Assembly: GCA_023376005.1 (NCBI GenBank)
Contig: CM042157.1
Span: forward strand, 56,315,287 to 56,379,286
DNA length: 64,000 bases
From: Doryteuthis pealeii
Lineage: Eukaryota; Mollusca; Cephalopoda; Myopsida; Loliginidae
Direction of reading: 5' to 3'
Positions 31,510 through 42,964 of this stretch are shown one piece after another. Position 1 is the stretch's first letter. Each line of letters opens with the position of its first letter. A program made the translations under genes and the position numbers. The notes beneath the pieces are model-generated. The model worked only from the letters and a program-made list of their open reading frames with translations. It did not search any database and was not told the origin of the DNA.

Positions 31510-31593
31510 GTGCTTGGTTACTGACAATTTTTCGCCTATGTGATTTTAGTTTGAGAAATCATATAGGTGAGAAACTGTCAGTAACTAAGCGCC
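31510..31593. repeat. Imperfect 37 bp hairpin
   Basis: gtgcttggttactgacaatt...cctatgtgatt pairs with aatcatataggtgagaaact...gtaactaagcgcc across a loop of about 12 bases. The X2 copy (50,562-50,645) has a single change that restores one stem pair. Relatives of one arm occur at 17,620-17,660 and 27,893-27,930. Confidence 0.75.
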
Positions 31594-31691
31594 ATTAATT
31601 TCCCGTTCAGGCTAACCTAATTTAGATATAAATGTTCTATTGAGCACTATTTACTTATAAATATAGAACTCTATATTATCAAAATTAATCC

Positions 31692-31696
<5 letters not shown>

Positions 31697-31736
<40 letters not shown>
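31697..31736. repeat. (TA)n microsatellite
   Basis: About 40 bases here; the copy in X2 (50,755-50,780) is shorter. Confidence 0.9.
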
Positions 31737-31737
<1 letters not shown>

Positions 31738-32265
31738 TTAGTAAAGAAAATGCTTAAATACTAGTCATTAACAGTTATAAATTTATTTCCACTAATATCA
31801 ATTGGCTTCATCAGACAGCTTTTTCACAATCAGCTTAATCACTGTTTTTAAATATTTTAGGTTAGATTTTTTATTAACTTTATTTGTATAAACAAATTAG
31901 TAGAAATAATCTTCCTATTAAATGCTAATTATTATTAATCTTTTTATCATTAAAGCCTCATCACTTGGTATGCCATTATAACTGATGAAAAAGAGTGCAG
32001 ACAGGTAAAGGATGTTAAATAATGAATGTTAATGTATCTATTTAGAGAATGGTATAGACAAACTAACCATGAGAAATTAACTATTTTTAAAGTTCTGTTT
32101 TAAATAAACCAGGTTTTTAAGTGCAGGTTGTAATTTCAATCTACAAGCCTCTTGGGCTATGGATCTTAAAACATGATTAATGAATGAAATACCATTTATA
32201 TTAATTTAATATGAAACTTTTAGTAACAAATGTAATTTTCTATCTCTTCCCTAGTCATTCCTTTT

Positions 32266-32552
32266 AGGAGGCACCCATGATGTAATGGTTATCATTGTAG
32301 GAAATAGACATGGCGACACAAATTCAAATCCTGAACAAGGCTGTTTGCATTTCACAGTGCTAATACCCTAGGGAAAGGTATACATTCATCTATTCTTCCT
32401 CCAGCTATGGGTAGATAATAGGGCAGACTGGGCTCTTTAACTTTGGGATGACAACTAGTTGAGAAGAAAAATTGTGAATTCAAACCTGTTAAACTGCTTA
32501 AAAATTGACTTTGTGTCATACCTTGCACTAGTGTAGAGGGATTGCTAAATAA
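32266..32552 (+). mobile_element. SINE-B copy in X1
   Basis: Well preserved head (atgatgtaatggttatcatt) and B-box-like ttcaaatcctg, with tail ttgtgtcataccttgcac. Repeated at 51,306-51,592. Confidence 0.85.
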
Positions 32553-33151
32553 ATACTTATTCCTTTTATTCTCATAATTGGACAACCTGTATTTAGCAGT
32601 TGACTAAAAAAAGAGTTATCTTGGATAATCGGTAGTGTGCTTCAGTATGCCCTCCAGCCATAGACCCAATTTGTCAAGGAAAGGGAATTTTTATATAAGA
32701 TACATTAGAGTAGATGTATAATTGCTATGCCTATGTTTATAAACTGGAAATTTCCAGTTATTAAATGATATATTTGCAACAAAAAGAAATGAGAGAGAGA
32801 ATGCAGTAAAACTTAAATTAAAAGAAAAGATATGATTTTGTTCAGTTTATAATACAATACATAGAGTGTGTCTCATTCAAATAACATTTTATCTTATTTA
32901 TAAATACAATGAAATAATGTTACATTACTATAAAACCGGTTTGTTCACATGATTGCATGATGACATTTTTTTTAAAATCTGACAAACTACAATCAAATAA
33001 ATAGATAGGCATAATAAAATAGATTCTTTCTTTAATAACCAAACCCAAAAACAAGGTGTATATTCACTATTCAATTTTTTTTTTAAAGATTTAAAAGAAA
33101 AATGCATTATACTGAATTCAGTACAATGATTACCATATATAGTCACATATC

Positions 33152-33385
33152 ATGCAACTTTCAGAGACCTAAATTTTAGCCTAATATTAGGGGGTGTTGC
33201 ACCATATGCAAGATACAAACTTTGTGTGTGTAAATAGTTGACCAAGGCTAGGACTAGGCTAAGTAATAAATAATAGTACAATATATATTTTTACATCCTG
33301 CAACTTTCAGAGACCTAAATTTTAACCTAATATTAGGGGGTGTTGCACCATATGCGAGATAGCCAACTATTTACACACACAAAGT
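33152..33385. repeat. Direct repeats enclosing inverted repeats
   Basis: A stretch of about 64 bases (gcaactttcagagacctaaa...gttgcaccatatgc) is present at 33,155 and 33,302. After each comes an inverted pair, actttgtgtgtgtaaatagt and, past the second copy, actatttacacacacaaagt. The arrangement is the same in X2. Confidence 0.8.
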
Positions 33386-33419
33386 TGGCTAAGTACACTT
33401 TTCAACTGCAAAAGGTCTT

Positions 33420-33765
33420 AGCCTCACCCTGCTGTTGTCCCACACTCATACTGTGAGCTTCCCAAAAGCTGGGGCTTTTTTGATGTGGCTACTGTGTTCA
33501 GCATCAAGTGACAAGTTGTCGGTGATGGCGTAGGTGAAGGTGTTTACGGGTTCCAGAGTGTAGTGGTTGATGGAGATGGATAGGGAATTTTCAGTTCCCT
33601 GTCCCATCATCTTGGTTTTGTTTAGACTAATGATCAGTCTGAAGTCCTGACGGGCTTGGGTGAATTGATCCATCAGTGTTTGCAGGTGCTCCTGAGAATG
33701 TGCTACCACTGCTGCATCATCAGCAATCATCATGTCCTGAATGACAAAAATGGCTTAACCTTTGT
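33420..33765 (-). pseudogene. LINE reverse-transcriptase fragment
   Basis: The minus strand encodes MIADDAAVVAHSQEHLQTLM, then RQDFRLIISLNKTKMMGQGT, then EPVNTFTYAITDNLSLDAE and AFGKLTV. IADDAAVVAHS is the fingers-palm catalytic loop of a LINE reverse transcriptase (the family form is F/Y-ADD). The frame stays open for 95 codons, then stops. The flanking domains are gone. Breakpoint Y/X lies inside it at about 33,662. Confidence 0.8.
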
Positions 33766-34474
33766 TTTGGCTTTCTAAATTATCCAAGATGAAATGAAAA
33801 AATGTAAATTCTGATTATCTGGTGTTGCTTATCTGCTGAATTTTTATTTTACCCATTTTAAATGGAATCGTTCCAAACGCTGTGTTTTTTTTTTATGTTA
33901 TATGATTGAAATTTATACATATTTTTATTATATTCTATCTTTATTAGATGTGGTATTATTGCAATTTATTCAAAAAATGATTACCCTATATTTCAAAATC
34001 TTCATTGGATGTGTTATTACTAACATTTAAAGAAATTCATATTTTTCAAAACTTCATTAATTTAAGTTGAAAGCCAAAAGTATATTCCCTATATTTAAAA
34101 TCTATATTGGATGTGGTATGTTTGGAATTTATAAAAAATATTTTTTACATTTGAAAATCTTCATTGGATGTTTTTTTTAATACATGTTTTTATTGGATGT
34201 GGTGTTACTAAATATGAAAAAAACAAACATTTTCCTTACATTTACTTATATCATCATTGGTTGGGCTAGATTTAAAGAATTAACGGTCACAAAATATATG
34301 ATGGGTTTTCTTCTCAAACTTTGTGAAATTTAGGTGGAAATGGTGAGCAACTGAATCACAGTTGCATCAAAGAATACAAAAAAAAACTGCCTTCAAAACA
34401 GGAGAAACAGAACTCAAGAAAGTAGAAATACTGTTTGGGGAATATTTTTAATATTGGCAATACCATGTAATTCA

Positions 34475-34763
34475 CAAGTAATTCCACATCAAATCATTCA
34501 GATAAAAGAAAAGTTGTCACCTATAACCTTCAATTTTTCTGGAATGTTGTCCAGGTGCTGATTGTTAAAGTTAGAACATCCCCAAAATTTCAGCTTCTAA
34601 TCCCAAAAATTGACTGAGTTATACAGATTTTTAGCTCTCCAAAATGCATAAAATTGCAACTTTTTGTAATCTGTTTTTGTGTGTAAAATGAGTTCTAGAG
34701 CTTCCTCATTCCTAAAAATTGTTTTTTAAAAGATTTTGGTCCGAGAAATCCAAAAATGCTATC
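34475..34763 (-). mobile_element. Relic of the 3,606-3,944 MITE family in Y1
   Basis: Reverse-orientation match including aattccacatcaaatcattc, ccaaaaattgac, gtaatctgtttttgtgtgta and agttctagagcttcct. One terminus is lost. Also present in Y2 (about 44,171-44,455) and Y3 (about 53,554-53,835). Confidence 0.7.
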
Positions 34764-35427
34764 AAAAAAGTCTTAAAGTTAATCAATTTTAAATTATCAA
34801 TGATTTCTGATTTTTTCATAGGTGGGAATATCCTGATGTGGCGCTGTATCAATGACAATTTTTTTTAAAATTATTATTTTACATATATTGAACATTATTT
34901 GTACCAAAAAGATAGTTTGGTTTTGGTTTTAAAAACAATATTTTTCTTTGAATTAATGAAAAAAAAAGAAGAAAAAAAATTTTTTTTTCTGATTCAATGG
35001 CCAATTGAATCAGAAAAAAATATTTTTATTCACTTAAAAATTTAATGTTTTCAGAGATAAAGCTCCATTTAATTTATTCAAAAATGTAAGTTTAAAAATG
35101 TACAATTTTGAACAACATATTTTCTAAAGTGTATATTTTAAAAAGTATTACTAACAATAGTTCTTTTCCTTTATGGAAGACTAAAGAGACATAAGTTATC
35201 TTTTTTTTCAAAATATCCGAATTTTTTAACTGATGTTTGAACCAACTGTTCAGATGGCATATTCTTGTTGTGTTCTTTTTTTTTTTTTTTTTTTCGCTAC
35301 GCCGTGTAACTTTTTGTAGAAACCTTTCACGCATCTTCCCTAACTTTTCAAAATCGTAAATTATTATTTATTGCTATATTTTGAAAAAAGGGGTAAACTC
35401 AAACTTTAATTACGTCTCTTTTTGTCC

Positions 35428-35668
35428 AGGTTTAGCTCAGTTGGTAAAGCACCTGCCTCGGAAGGTTCCAGGTTTGATACTAGTACCCGTCAACTAAGCA
35501 CCAGAGTAGCACAGATTGGGTAATCTGATATGTGCAGTAAAGTGGGGAGCTGATGGTAGGTGTGGCGTTCCAACTCAGAAAAACAAAAAAACACAATCTC
35601 CCTTGTCTAGCGCTAGCAAAAAGTGATAGATGCCTTCACTGTCCGGCTGATACCGACAAAAAGGCCGC
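35428..35668 (+). mobile_element. SINE-A copy in Y1
   Basis: The head ggtttagctcagttggtaaa has an A box changed to ggtaaagc. The B-box-like ggtttgatactag and the body to ggccgctccgcc are present. A long poly(T) follows about 55 bases on. Copies at 45,104-45,350 and 54,490-54,735. Confidence 0.85.
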
Positions 35669-35719
35669 TCCGCCAACATTAATTAAATTTAACATCCAGA
35701 TAGGAGTAATTTTCAGTTC

Positions 35720-35723
<4 letters not shown>

Positions 35724-35751
<28 letters not shown>
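35724..35751 (+). repeat. Poly(T) tract
   Basis: About 28 T. The equivalents in Y2 (45,400-45,426) and Y3 (54,786-54,813) differ in length. Confidence 0.9.
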
Positions 35752-35754
<3 letters not shown>

Positions 35755-36779
35755 GAACACTGAACAGTATTAAAGTGCCAAAGTTACAATTAACTTGAAA
35801 AGAAAATGTATGAAGTGGACATAAAGTGGGTGTTCAGTTATTCATATAATTGGACACTCACTTTATATCTGATGCTTGACTCTATCTACAATATAAATTT
35901 AATGTAAACTGTACCCTGATTTTATGTCCATTCTACATGCTACTGATAATATATTATTGAATATATGGTCACATCACTTGGTCGCACTTATTTTTCCTAA
36001 AATCTTCACGGAAAAAAAGAAAATCATTTAAACATCTAATACCGATGGTGGGGATTTAAAAGAAATTGTAAATACCGCATTTTTAGTTTAATAAAAATCG
36101 AAATTGAACTTTTTTAATCATCTTGTTTTAAAATAATTCATGTTAAAGTTTTTCTTTGTTTTTCACTTTATTTTCTATTTATTCTTTATGAAAACAAAAA
36201 ACAAAAAAAAACAAAAAACATTTTGTATCATAAATAGATCGCTCGCTAGCTCTCTCTCGCTCTCTCTCTCTCAAATACTTTATTTACCTCGAAAAATCTT
36301 TTCTTTTACACGTACACATTGTGGAAACTTTTTTCCCCAATTATTCAGTCTCAAAATATAGCAGTTAAAAAAACGTTTGTTATGAATAATAAATTAAAAA
36401 ACAGAAAAAAGAAATTCCCGTATCTTTTATTTTTAGTTACCACAGACAAATGGTTCATTTCTTAGTATACTACTGTTTTTACTATTACTAAATTCCTAAG
36501 TAAATGATACATACGAAAACAAAACAAAAGCCTAACCTTGCACTTTGTCATTTTTACTTTTTCAGCAATTTTCATCCCCCCACTAAGATTCGCATAAATT
36601 TTGTCTGAAAATATTTTTTCTCATGGCTACTACGTTAGAAAATTACTTTTTTCTTTTTCTATTCTTTAGAAAATAACTAACTTTAAAGCCGAGTGGGATG
36701 GCTATAAAGTAGGGGTTCAGTTACAATATATTTACATACATTCGACGAACACTGTTCAAGTATGTATTATAAATATTGA

Positions 36780-36849
36780 CATCGAACATCAAAGTGTCAT
36801 AAAAGCTTTATTAAGCACAGTCTGCTTTTATGACACTTGATGTTCGATG
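36780..36849. repeat. Near-perfect 26 bp hairpin in Y1
   Basis: catcgaacatcaaagtgtca and on to taaaagc (to 36,806) pairs with gcttttatgacacttgatgt...tcgatg (36,824-36,849), with one bulged A and a loop of about 17 bases. Conserved at 46,436-46,505 and 55,829-55,898; the one difference in Y2 falls in the loop. Confidence 0.9.
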
Positions 36850-38323
36850 CAAAGGCTGTCTTTGTCCATTAAGGCCCAAAATTAAGAATCGGCCAGAACT
36901 CGACAACTTCTTAGTAGTTGGGGAGAGAAAGACTAAGGAAATATGAGCGATGACCGAATTGTAGCTAGAAGTAATTTGAGGACTTTACTGTTCAGTAAAA
37001 AAAGAAAAGAAATCGGTTTAACTCTGATATCTAGCACAACAGTAACGTCAAAACATTAGTCATTTCAAGAGTACTTATCTAAAGATAAGGTCCCAAGTGG
37101 AATTTAATATAAATGCGTGTGCTGATGTTACAAGAAAACGTTATCCAAGTCTAAAAATTAAAATTAACTAAAAGTTTATAACAAATTTAATTCCATTATT
37201 GAAATATTCGTAAATCAAATCACGTTCTTGGTCACACGATGACAAACAGTGGTTGTCGTACCGTACTACACAAACTTAGTTTTGAGAGAATATAAAAAAC
37301 ATTCAATGTTACTGTTCGAAATTCATCATCAGTAACAAAAATAATATTAAGATCGGCTAGAATAGAGAGTCTTGGAGACCTGACAAGATTTCCTGTCATT
37401 CAGCTTCCAACGAAAGATCAAGCGGATATGAAAAACTGTCAGGGGGGGGGGTAAAAAAAAAAATATTATTATTATTATTGTCGAAGATGAACATGATGAT
37501 GCTTGCTTATACAGAATAGCCCACCCAACAAAATTTGTTTTATTCAAATTTACACAAAATATAACACTTTACATTCATTGTCTGTCCACGTCCAGATATA
37601 AGTAAATTTGATACATCTGTTTGATCTTTTGCTGGAAGAGTTAAGTCTCAAATTTACGACTTCGACGCGCTACTATTAGGCCACCTGTCATATTGATTTA
37701 GTCTTTTCATTACGCAATCACCAAGGTGTTGAATTATGGTCGATTGCCGATTTGTAATTTGGTGATTAAACTAATTGAATGAACTAAGAAGAATGTAGCA
37801 AATGACTAAAACCTACTTTTATCTGTCTAGATTGCTGAATATAAAAATATTTCATTTTTATATAGTGATTATAAAAATATATAAAATATTTCATTTTTAT
37901 ACAGTGATTTTAAATTTATATGTTTCACCAAAGTGATCAGTTTAGTTAGGCCATCTTGAATAAAACGGAAATAAATATTTCCGAACTTTGTTTATCAAAA
38001 ATCTCGTTAAAAAAATTAACGATCATACAGGGTTGTTACAAAGAAAAACAGTTAATTCAAAGATCAAATTATCCGATTAGGAAAAATTACATCATTATCT
38101 TAAAAAATAAATAAACCTATCCGTATTACATGCGAAAGGGTAATTTTCAGGCCGCAATTTAGACAGAAAAATTACATATTATTTCCCTTTTACGATTATA
38201 CATCTAAATGTATAGCTGGCTGTATTGGACATACTTTTTTTTGTGTGTGCATATTTAATAACCGATTATTGGTTTTCAACGATTTTTAAAAATATTCTTT
38301 TTTTTTTTTTTTTTATCTTGAAA

Positions 38324-39873
38324 TATTATCTTGAAATTTTTTGTGCATTCGAAAGAAGAAACATTTTTAAAAATCCTGATGGATTTTTAAAAAAATTCAG
38401 CTTAGGAAAATAATGAAAATTATGAACGAAAAACAATGTTTTCTTTTTTGCACCGTTAAATCAATTGAAATTTAACGTAGCCAAAAACAAGTTATGACTA
38501 CCAGCTTTATAAAAAAATTCTATGAAAAATCAATTTATGGTCCAATTTTCACGAAAATTTCCATAACTTTACCTTAGGATGTAAATATGTCTGAAATAGT
38601 TTTTCCTAAAATATATTAGGAGAAATATATATATTTTTACGAGGTCTACTCGATGTGTTCGGTTTTGGTATTAATTTTTAAAATCGAAAATGAAATGAAA
38701 ATTTGAATATTTTTTCTAAGAGAAAAACTGATAAAATAATCAATATATACTTACTTTTTATTCTAATGGGTAGAAAAAGTTGAAAAATAATTTTTTATGC
38801 TAAGAAAAACAAACAATAGTTACTGAGAAGCGTCTCGTCTCTTTGTATAAAAACAAAACAAATATGTCAGTTTTGCTCTTCCGTATATTCTAAGAATCAC
38901 ACATTACTATTCAACAATCAATTGAAATTTAACGTAGCCAAAAACAAGTTATGACTACCAGCTTTATAAAAAATTCAATGAAGAATCAATTTATGGTCCA
39001 ATTTTCACGAAAATTTCCATAACTTTACCTTAGGACATAAAAAAAGCATCTCGTCTTGTCTCTTTGTAAAACAAATATGTCGGATTTTGCTCTTCCGTAT
39101 ATTCTAAGGATCATACATTACTATTCAACAATAAAAATTACAAATTCTTTTAAAAATATTAATATATCGTGGATCGAACAAATTTTTAATTCACCTGAAT
39201 TCTAAAATTCATATATTTAAATATCCGTGAAAAATTCGATTTTTGACGCGGAAAAAAAAAATTTAATTTATTTCACGCAGAAAATAAAAATATTCAACTA
39301 CACAAAAAATTGAAAATCTCTTCAAAATTAATTTCTCAAAAAAGTTTTTTTTTTTTGACAATTTAATAGAATATAGTACATACCAATTACAAAAGCAAAG
39401 AAAAGTTTTCAAATAATAATATTATGACATTTTTTTTGCACTTTTTATTTCCGATTTCATTAAACTACAGCATTGTAGGTTGTACAATTTTTGGGATATA
39501 ATTATTCAGACTCGTATCTTTATAGAAAAAAGTAAAAAAATTTTCTGGCGGTTCATATTTTTTTTTATCTCATAAAATAAAATATTCCCCTAATATATTT
39601 TAGGAAAAAACTATTTCAGATATATTTACATCCAAAGGTAAATAGTTATGGAAATTTTCGTGAAATTAATTGTTATTAATTGATTTTTTCATAGAATTTT
39701 TTTAAAATCCTCTTATCGTAACGTTAAATTTCAGTTGATTTGTGCAAAAATGAAAACATTGTTTTTCAATCATAATTTTCATTATTTCCATAAGCTGAAA
39801 AAAATTTTTTTAAATCATCAGGATTTTGTTTAATGTTTCTTCTTTCGAATGCAAAATAAATTTCAAGATAATA
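38324..39873. mobile_element. Non-coding element with about 300 bp terminal inverted repeats (Y1)
   Basis: The left arm (38,324-38,628) and right arm (39,583-39,873) are inverted copies with small indels: tattatcttgaaat, gcattcgaaagaagaaacat, aaaatcctgat, caattgaaatttaacg, gaaaatttccataact and cctaaaatatatta all recur on the other strand at the right end. The interior of about 950 bases has no transposase. Copies lie at about 47,960-49,290 and 57,365-58,710. It fits a large MITE or foldback DNA transposon; the family is unknown. Confidence 0.75.
38919..39132 (+). repeat. Composite insert unique to Y1
   Basis: About 214 bases made from a copy of 38,461-38,579 joined to a copy of 38,826-38,912, skipping about 247 bases between them. 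It is bounded by a direct repeat of acattactattcaacaa. Y2 and Y3 have one copy of that repeat and no insert. Confidence 0.8.
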
Positions 39874-39924
39874 CTAATTTTTCTGCAAGTTTCATTGTGT
39901 TAAATATGGGGTTGGGTAAATTTC

Positions 39925-40080
39925 ACAGGGTAAATTGGTGGTACCTAGTGATTTACTAAGCTCAACTTAAATGTGACACAAGGCCAGAAGTAATGGGCGC
40001 GGTTAGTGAGAATCGAACTCACTAACAATGGTCTGGTCTGCTAATCTAGCTTACTAACAATTACACCACGTTATGTGCCC
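39925..40080 (-). mobile_element. SINE-D copy (fourth tRNA-derived family)
   Basis: The minus strand begins gggcacataacgtggtgtaa, with ttgttagtaagc as A-box region and gagttcgattctcac as a good B box, then cttgtgtcacatttaagttg and a 3' end near gaaatttaccc. Shorter than SINE-B but with a related ttgtgtcaca tail. Copies in Y2 (49,335-49,495) and Y3 (58,750-58,913). Confidence 0.75.
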
Positions 40081-40439
40081 TTACATTTTTTCGTACTTTA
40101 AAACAAATCTAATGTAAATTTTCATAGATAGACGATTTTGTTCAAACATCAAATAAATTATGCGCTAATTTCAAAATTAAAATAACTCTTGTAGTACTAG
40201 AATGTTAGCACTACGTCATCGCATTTTTCTTGGTACCATCTCTTCAGACAAGTCTGCATCTGGGGATTATTTTATTAAAGCTAGTTTGTTTGTTTTCTAA
40301 TATTTCATTTTTATATTTAAAAGTTTGGCGTCCAGATTCGAAAAATTAAAATCTAATTAACTTAATTAAATTTGGAACGCTAAGCTTCACGACATGCGGG
40401 CACTGACATATGATTTGAAATTTTAAACTTCTGTATAGT

Positions 40440-40584
40440 TAGTTATTTACTAAGCTTAGCTTAGTTGTGACACAAAGCCAGAAGTATGGGGCGTCCAGTG
40501 GGAATCGAATTCATTAATAATGGTTTGCTAATTTAACTTGCTGACTAAATGGTCAGTGACAATTATACCACGTGAGGTTCCCGG
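40440..40584 (-). mobile_element. SINE-D copy
   Basis: The head aacctcacgtggtataattg is near 40,580 and the B box gaattcgattcccac about 40,500. Repeated at 49,855-49,998 (Y2) and 59,268-59,408 (Y3). Confidence 0.7.
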
Positions 40585-41427
40585 TAATTAACACCTGTTA
40601 TGTGTACAATACAATATATTTTTACTTTTTATCATAATAATCGTCGTCACTTTTTATTTTTATTTTTCTTAGTTGAAGTGTGTGTGTGTATGTGGGGGGG
40701 ATACTTCATGTTGTTCACATAGCATCTAACATTTCCTTTCCTACATTAGAACATAGCGAACAAGGCTGACCTTTGCGTTTGTCGGATATCATCTTATGAC
40801 ATAAGTTATTATTACTGCATTAGATAAATACTTTAAAAGGCAACCTTTTGACACTGACTAAACACTAAACGTAATTGTTCTTCCGGTTTTTGTTCTTTTT
40901 TTTTTATTATCAAGTAAATAAATGGAATTGAAAGAAAACAAGCACTTTTACCCAGAAGCTGAAAGGAGTGAAAATAAACTCAAAACTTTTCCAATAAATA
41001 ATCAATGAATGGACATCTTTTTTTACAAAAAAAAAGTCATAACGTGTGTACAGTTCTGTACAAAACACATACATATACAACGAGTGTAGCATAAATTAAT
41101 TAATTAGTTTAGTTAATTAAATTTGATAAACTCGGTTCCAGGTTGGAATGACAAAATAATATTTCCAGGAAAAAATACAAAAAAATTCCAAGATTCTGGT
41201 TTTTACTAAAGTAGCAGAAATTAAATTGGTTTGCGGGGAAATGAGATTTCCAAGGGTTATTTATTTTGATATGTAATAAATTTACTAAAATCCCAAGTCA
41301 CAACCTTGTTGAACATTTTTATTTTTTCCGAAACCAATGATTACATAAATGATATCTCCATCCATTCCAATGTCCATCTTTCTTCATCTTTTTGTTAGTT
41401 TAAAAGGCGACATTTTTCCGAAAAAAA

Positions 41428-41512
41428 ATAAATAGCGTGGTGCAAGCTGGATTAGCAAACAACTGTGAGTTCGATTCTCACCGGGAATCCCATTTTTCCG
41501 AATTTGTGCCCA
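41428..41512 (+). mobile_element. SINE-D fragment
   Basis: Plus-strand head agcgtggtgcaagctggatt with B box gagttcgattctcac; the body is replaced after about 60 bases. Repeated at 60,258-60,340. Confidence 0.6.
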
Positions 41513-42964
41513 ACCAAGCCAAGCTTTTTAAATATCTAAATATTATTACAGTCGCTTTATATTTATAAACTACAATATTTTTGTTCTTAATAATACGTAT
41601 TCTTTTTATTCTAAGAATATGATTGAAGTGTCGTTTGACGTTATTTATTCAATTAATTTCAATTGTAACTGAATTTACTAACAAACTGGGAGTAAAACAA
41701 ACCCAACTTTTCACCATTATTATTTCTTTTCTTTTTTTACAGTACACCTACTTATTCATTATATCATCAAGTAAAACATTTCAAAGTTCTCTTTGTTATA
41801 TTTTGTATGAAATTAACTGTTTTATCTTTATTTTTGTTTACGGTACATAATTACCTCAGACTACAGCGGAAAAAAATCATCTGCTGATACACATGTAAGT
41901 GTAAAAAGCCAGTAAGGGGGAAATTCTCCCCAAGAGACTGTTTATGTGTGCTGTTTATGTCATTTGATGTTTAACTGTACACAAATAAAGACAGTGCCAA
42001 TCAAAACGAAATAAATACCCAGCTTAAGCAAAATTAAGCAGAATTAAAATGTATTAGAAAGAGAGAGATACGTTAACATCTATGATCTAGCTAGTTAATA
42101 GATTTGTTTGTTTTTACAAACGAGTACGTACTACACTTATTCATCATAATTTATCACATAATTAAAATGATGTAACAATTTCAACAAAAATTATTAATCT
42201 TGAATCAGAATATTAATAAGAACAAACTCATTTATATGTTTTTTTAATAGGGTTTAAAATTTAAAATTGAATCGACACTAAAGACAGGATTGATCCCCGT
42301 TTACTGTGCTCGTTATTTTATTATGTTAAGCGCTCAAATGAGCTAATTGATGCTAAAACAATTAATATGGTTTCCTTTTTTGTAATAACAAAATATAATA
42401 TATACTTTTTTTTAAAATGGTCATGTGTCCATTGACGTATGAATGTACACACGCAGGTGTAGGTTTATTTGTCTACTTTTTTTAAAAATTCACAGCAACA
42501 TAAAATGTTCAATCGAGCTGAATAATTGATGACAATTGATATGTTTTTTTTTTTAGGAAAATAATTGTCATGTGACCAATAAAGCATAGACTTTTTCAAT
42601 CTACTTTTTTAAAGAAAAGATTTGACAACAGAATAAACATTTAAAGAATTAGAATTGAATTAAAACCTGAAAAAGTTTGTTGTTTTTTTTAATCGAGACA
42701 TTCGTTTTTGGGTGGGTGAGTTGTTACGAATTAATTTTTTTTATCGGTTACAAAGAAATTATTCAGTTAGTTTCCTGATTTAGAGCGATAACCGGATTTT
42801 ACTGTAAAGTAAAGGAAATTAAAATAATAATAACAATAATAGCAGACAAAAAAATGGAGTGAAAATTACGACATTATTGTTTTGTGTGTGCGAGTGTGTG
42901 ATTTGGTTTGTAGGGGTAGGGGTAACCATAGAAAGAAGCAAATGTGATAATAATTTTTCCAAAC

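Larger units (their letters stand above)
31185..33661 (+). repeat. Block X1 of the nested duplication
   Basis: Near-identical to X2 (50,238-52,704). It contains the LINE 3' end, a hairpin (31,510-31,593), (TA)n, a SINE-B and half of the LINE reverse-transcriptase fragment. The left edge falls in tatcaagaagaaaag. Confidence 0.9.
33662..40827 (+). repeat. Block Y1 of the nested duplication
   Basis: Copy of Y2 (43,327-50,239) and Y3 (52,705-59,649). It differs from both by a composite insert of about 214 bases at 38,919-39,132 and by shared point differences. No gene is supported inside it; frames of 60-95 codons repeated in the copies are A+T-rich chance frames. Confidence 0.9.

Noticed and set aside
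35553..35756. Open frame running through the block-Y SINE and poly(T), with similar frames in the other copies
   Set aside because: It translates SINE body and a homopolymer; no start or splice context.
36140..36361. Frame starting MLKFF repeated at 45,809 and 55,200
   Set aside because: It is repeated only because block Y is duplicated; the frame changes with poly(A) length between copies and the composition is low-complexity.
37347..37547. Minus-strand frame starting MNKTNFVGWAI, kept in three copies
   Set aside because: The frame passes through a variable (AAT)n/poly(G) stretch and differs in length; nothing suggests selection beyond recent duplication.
41623..41850. 75-codon plus-strand frame in block Z
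   Set aside because: A one-base difference in Z3 changes its end; A+T-driven hydrophobic composition, no family resemblance.
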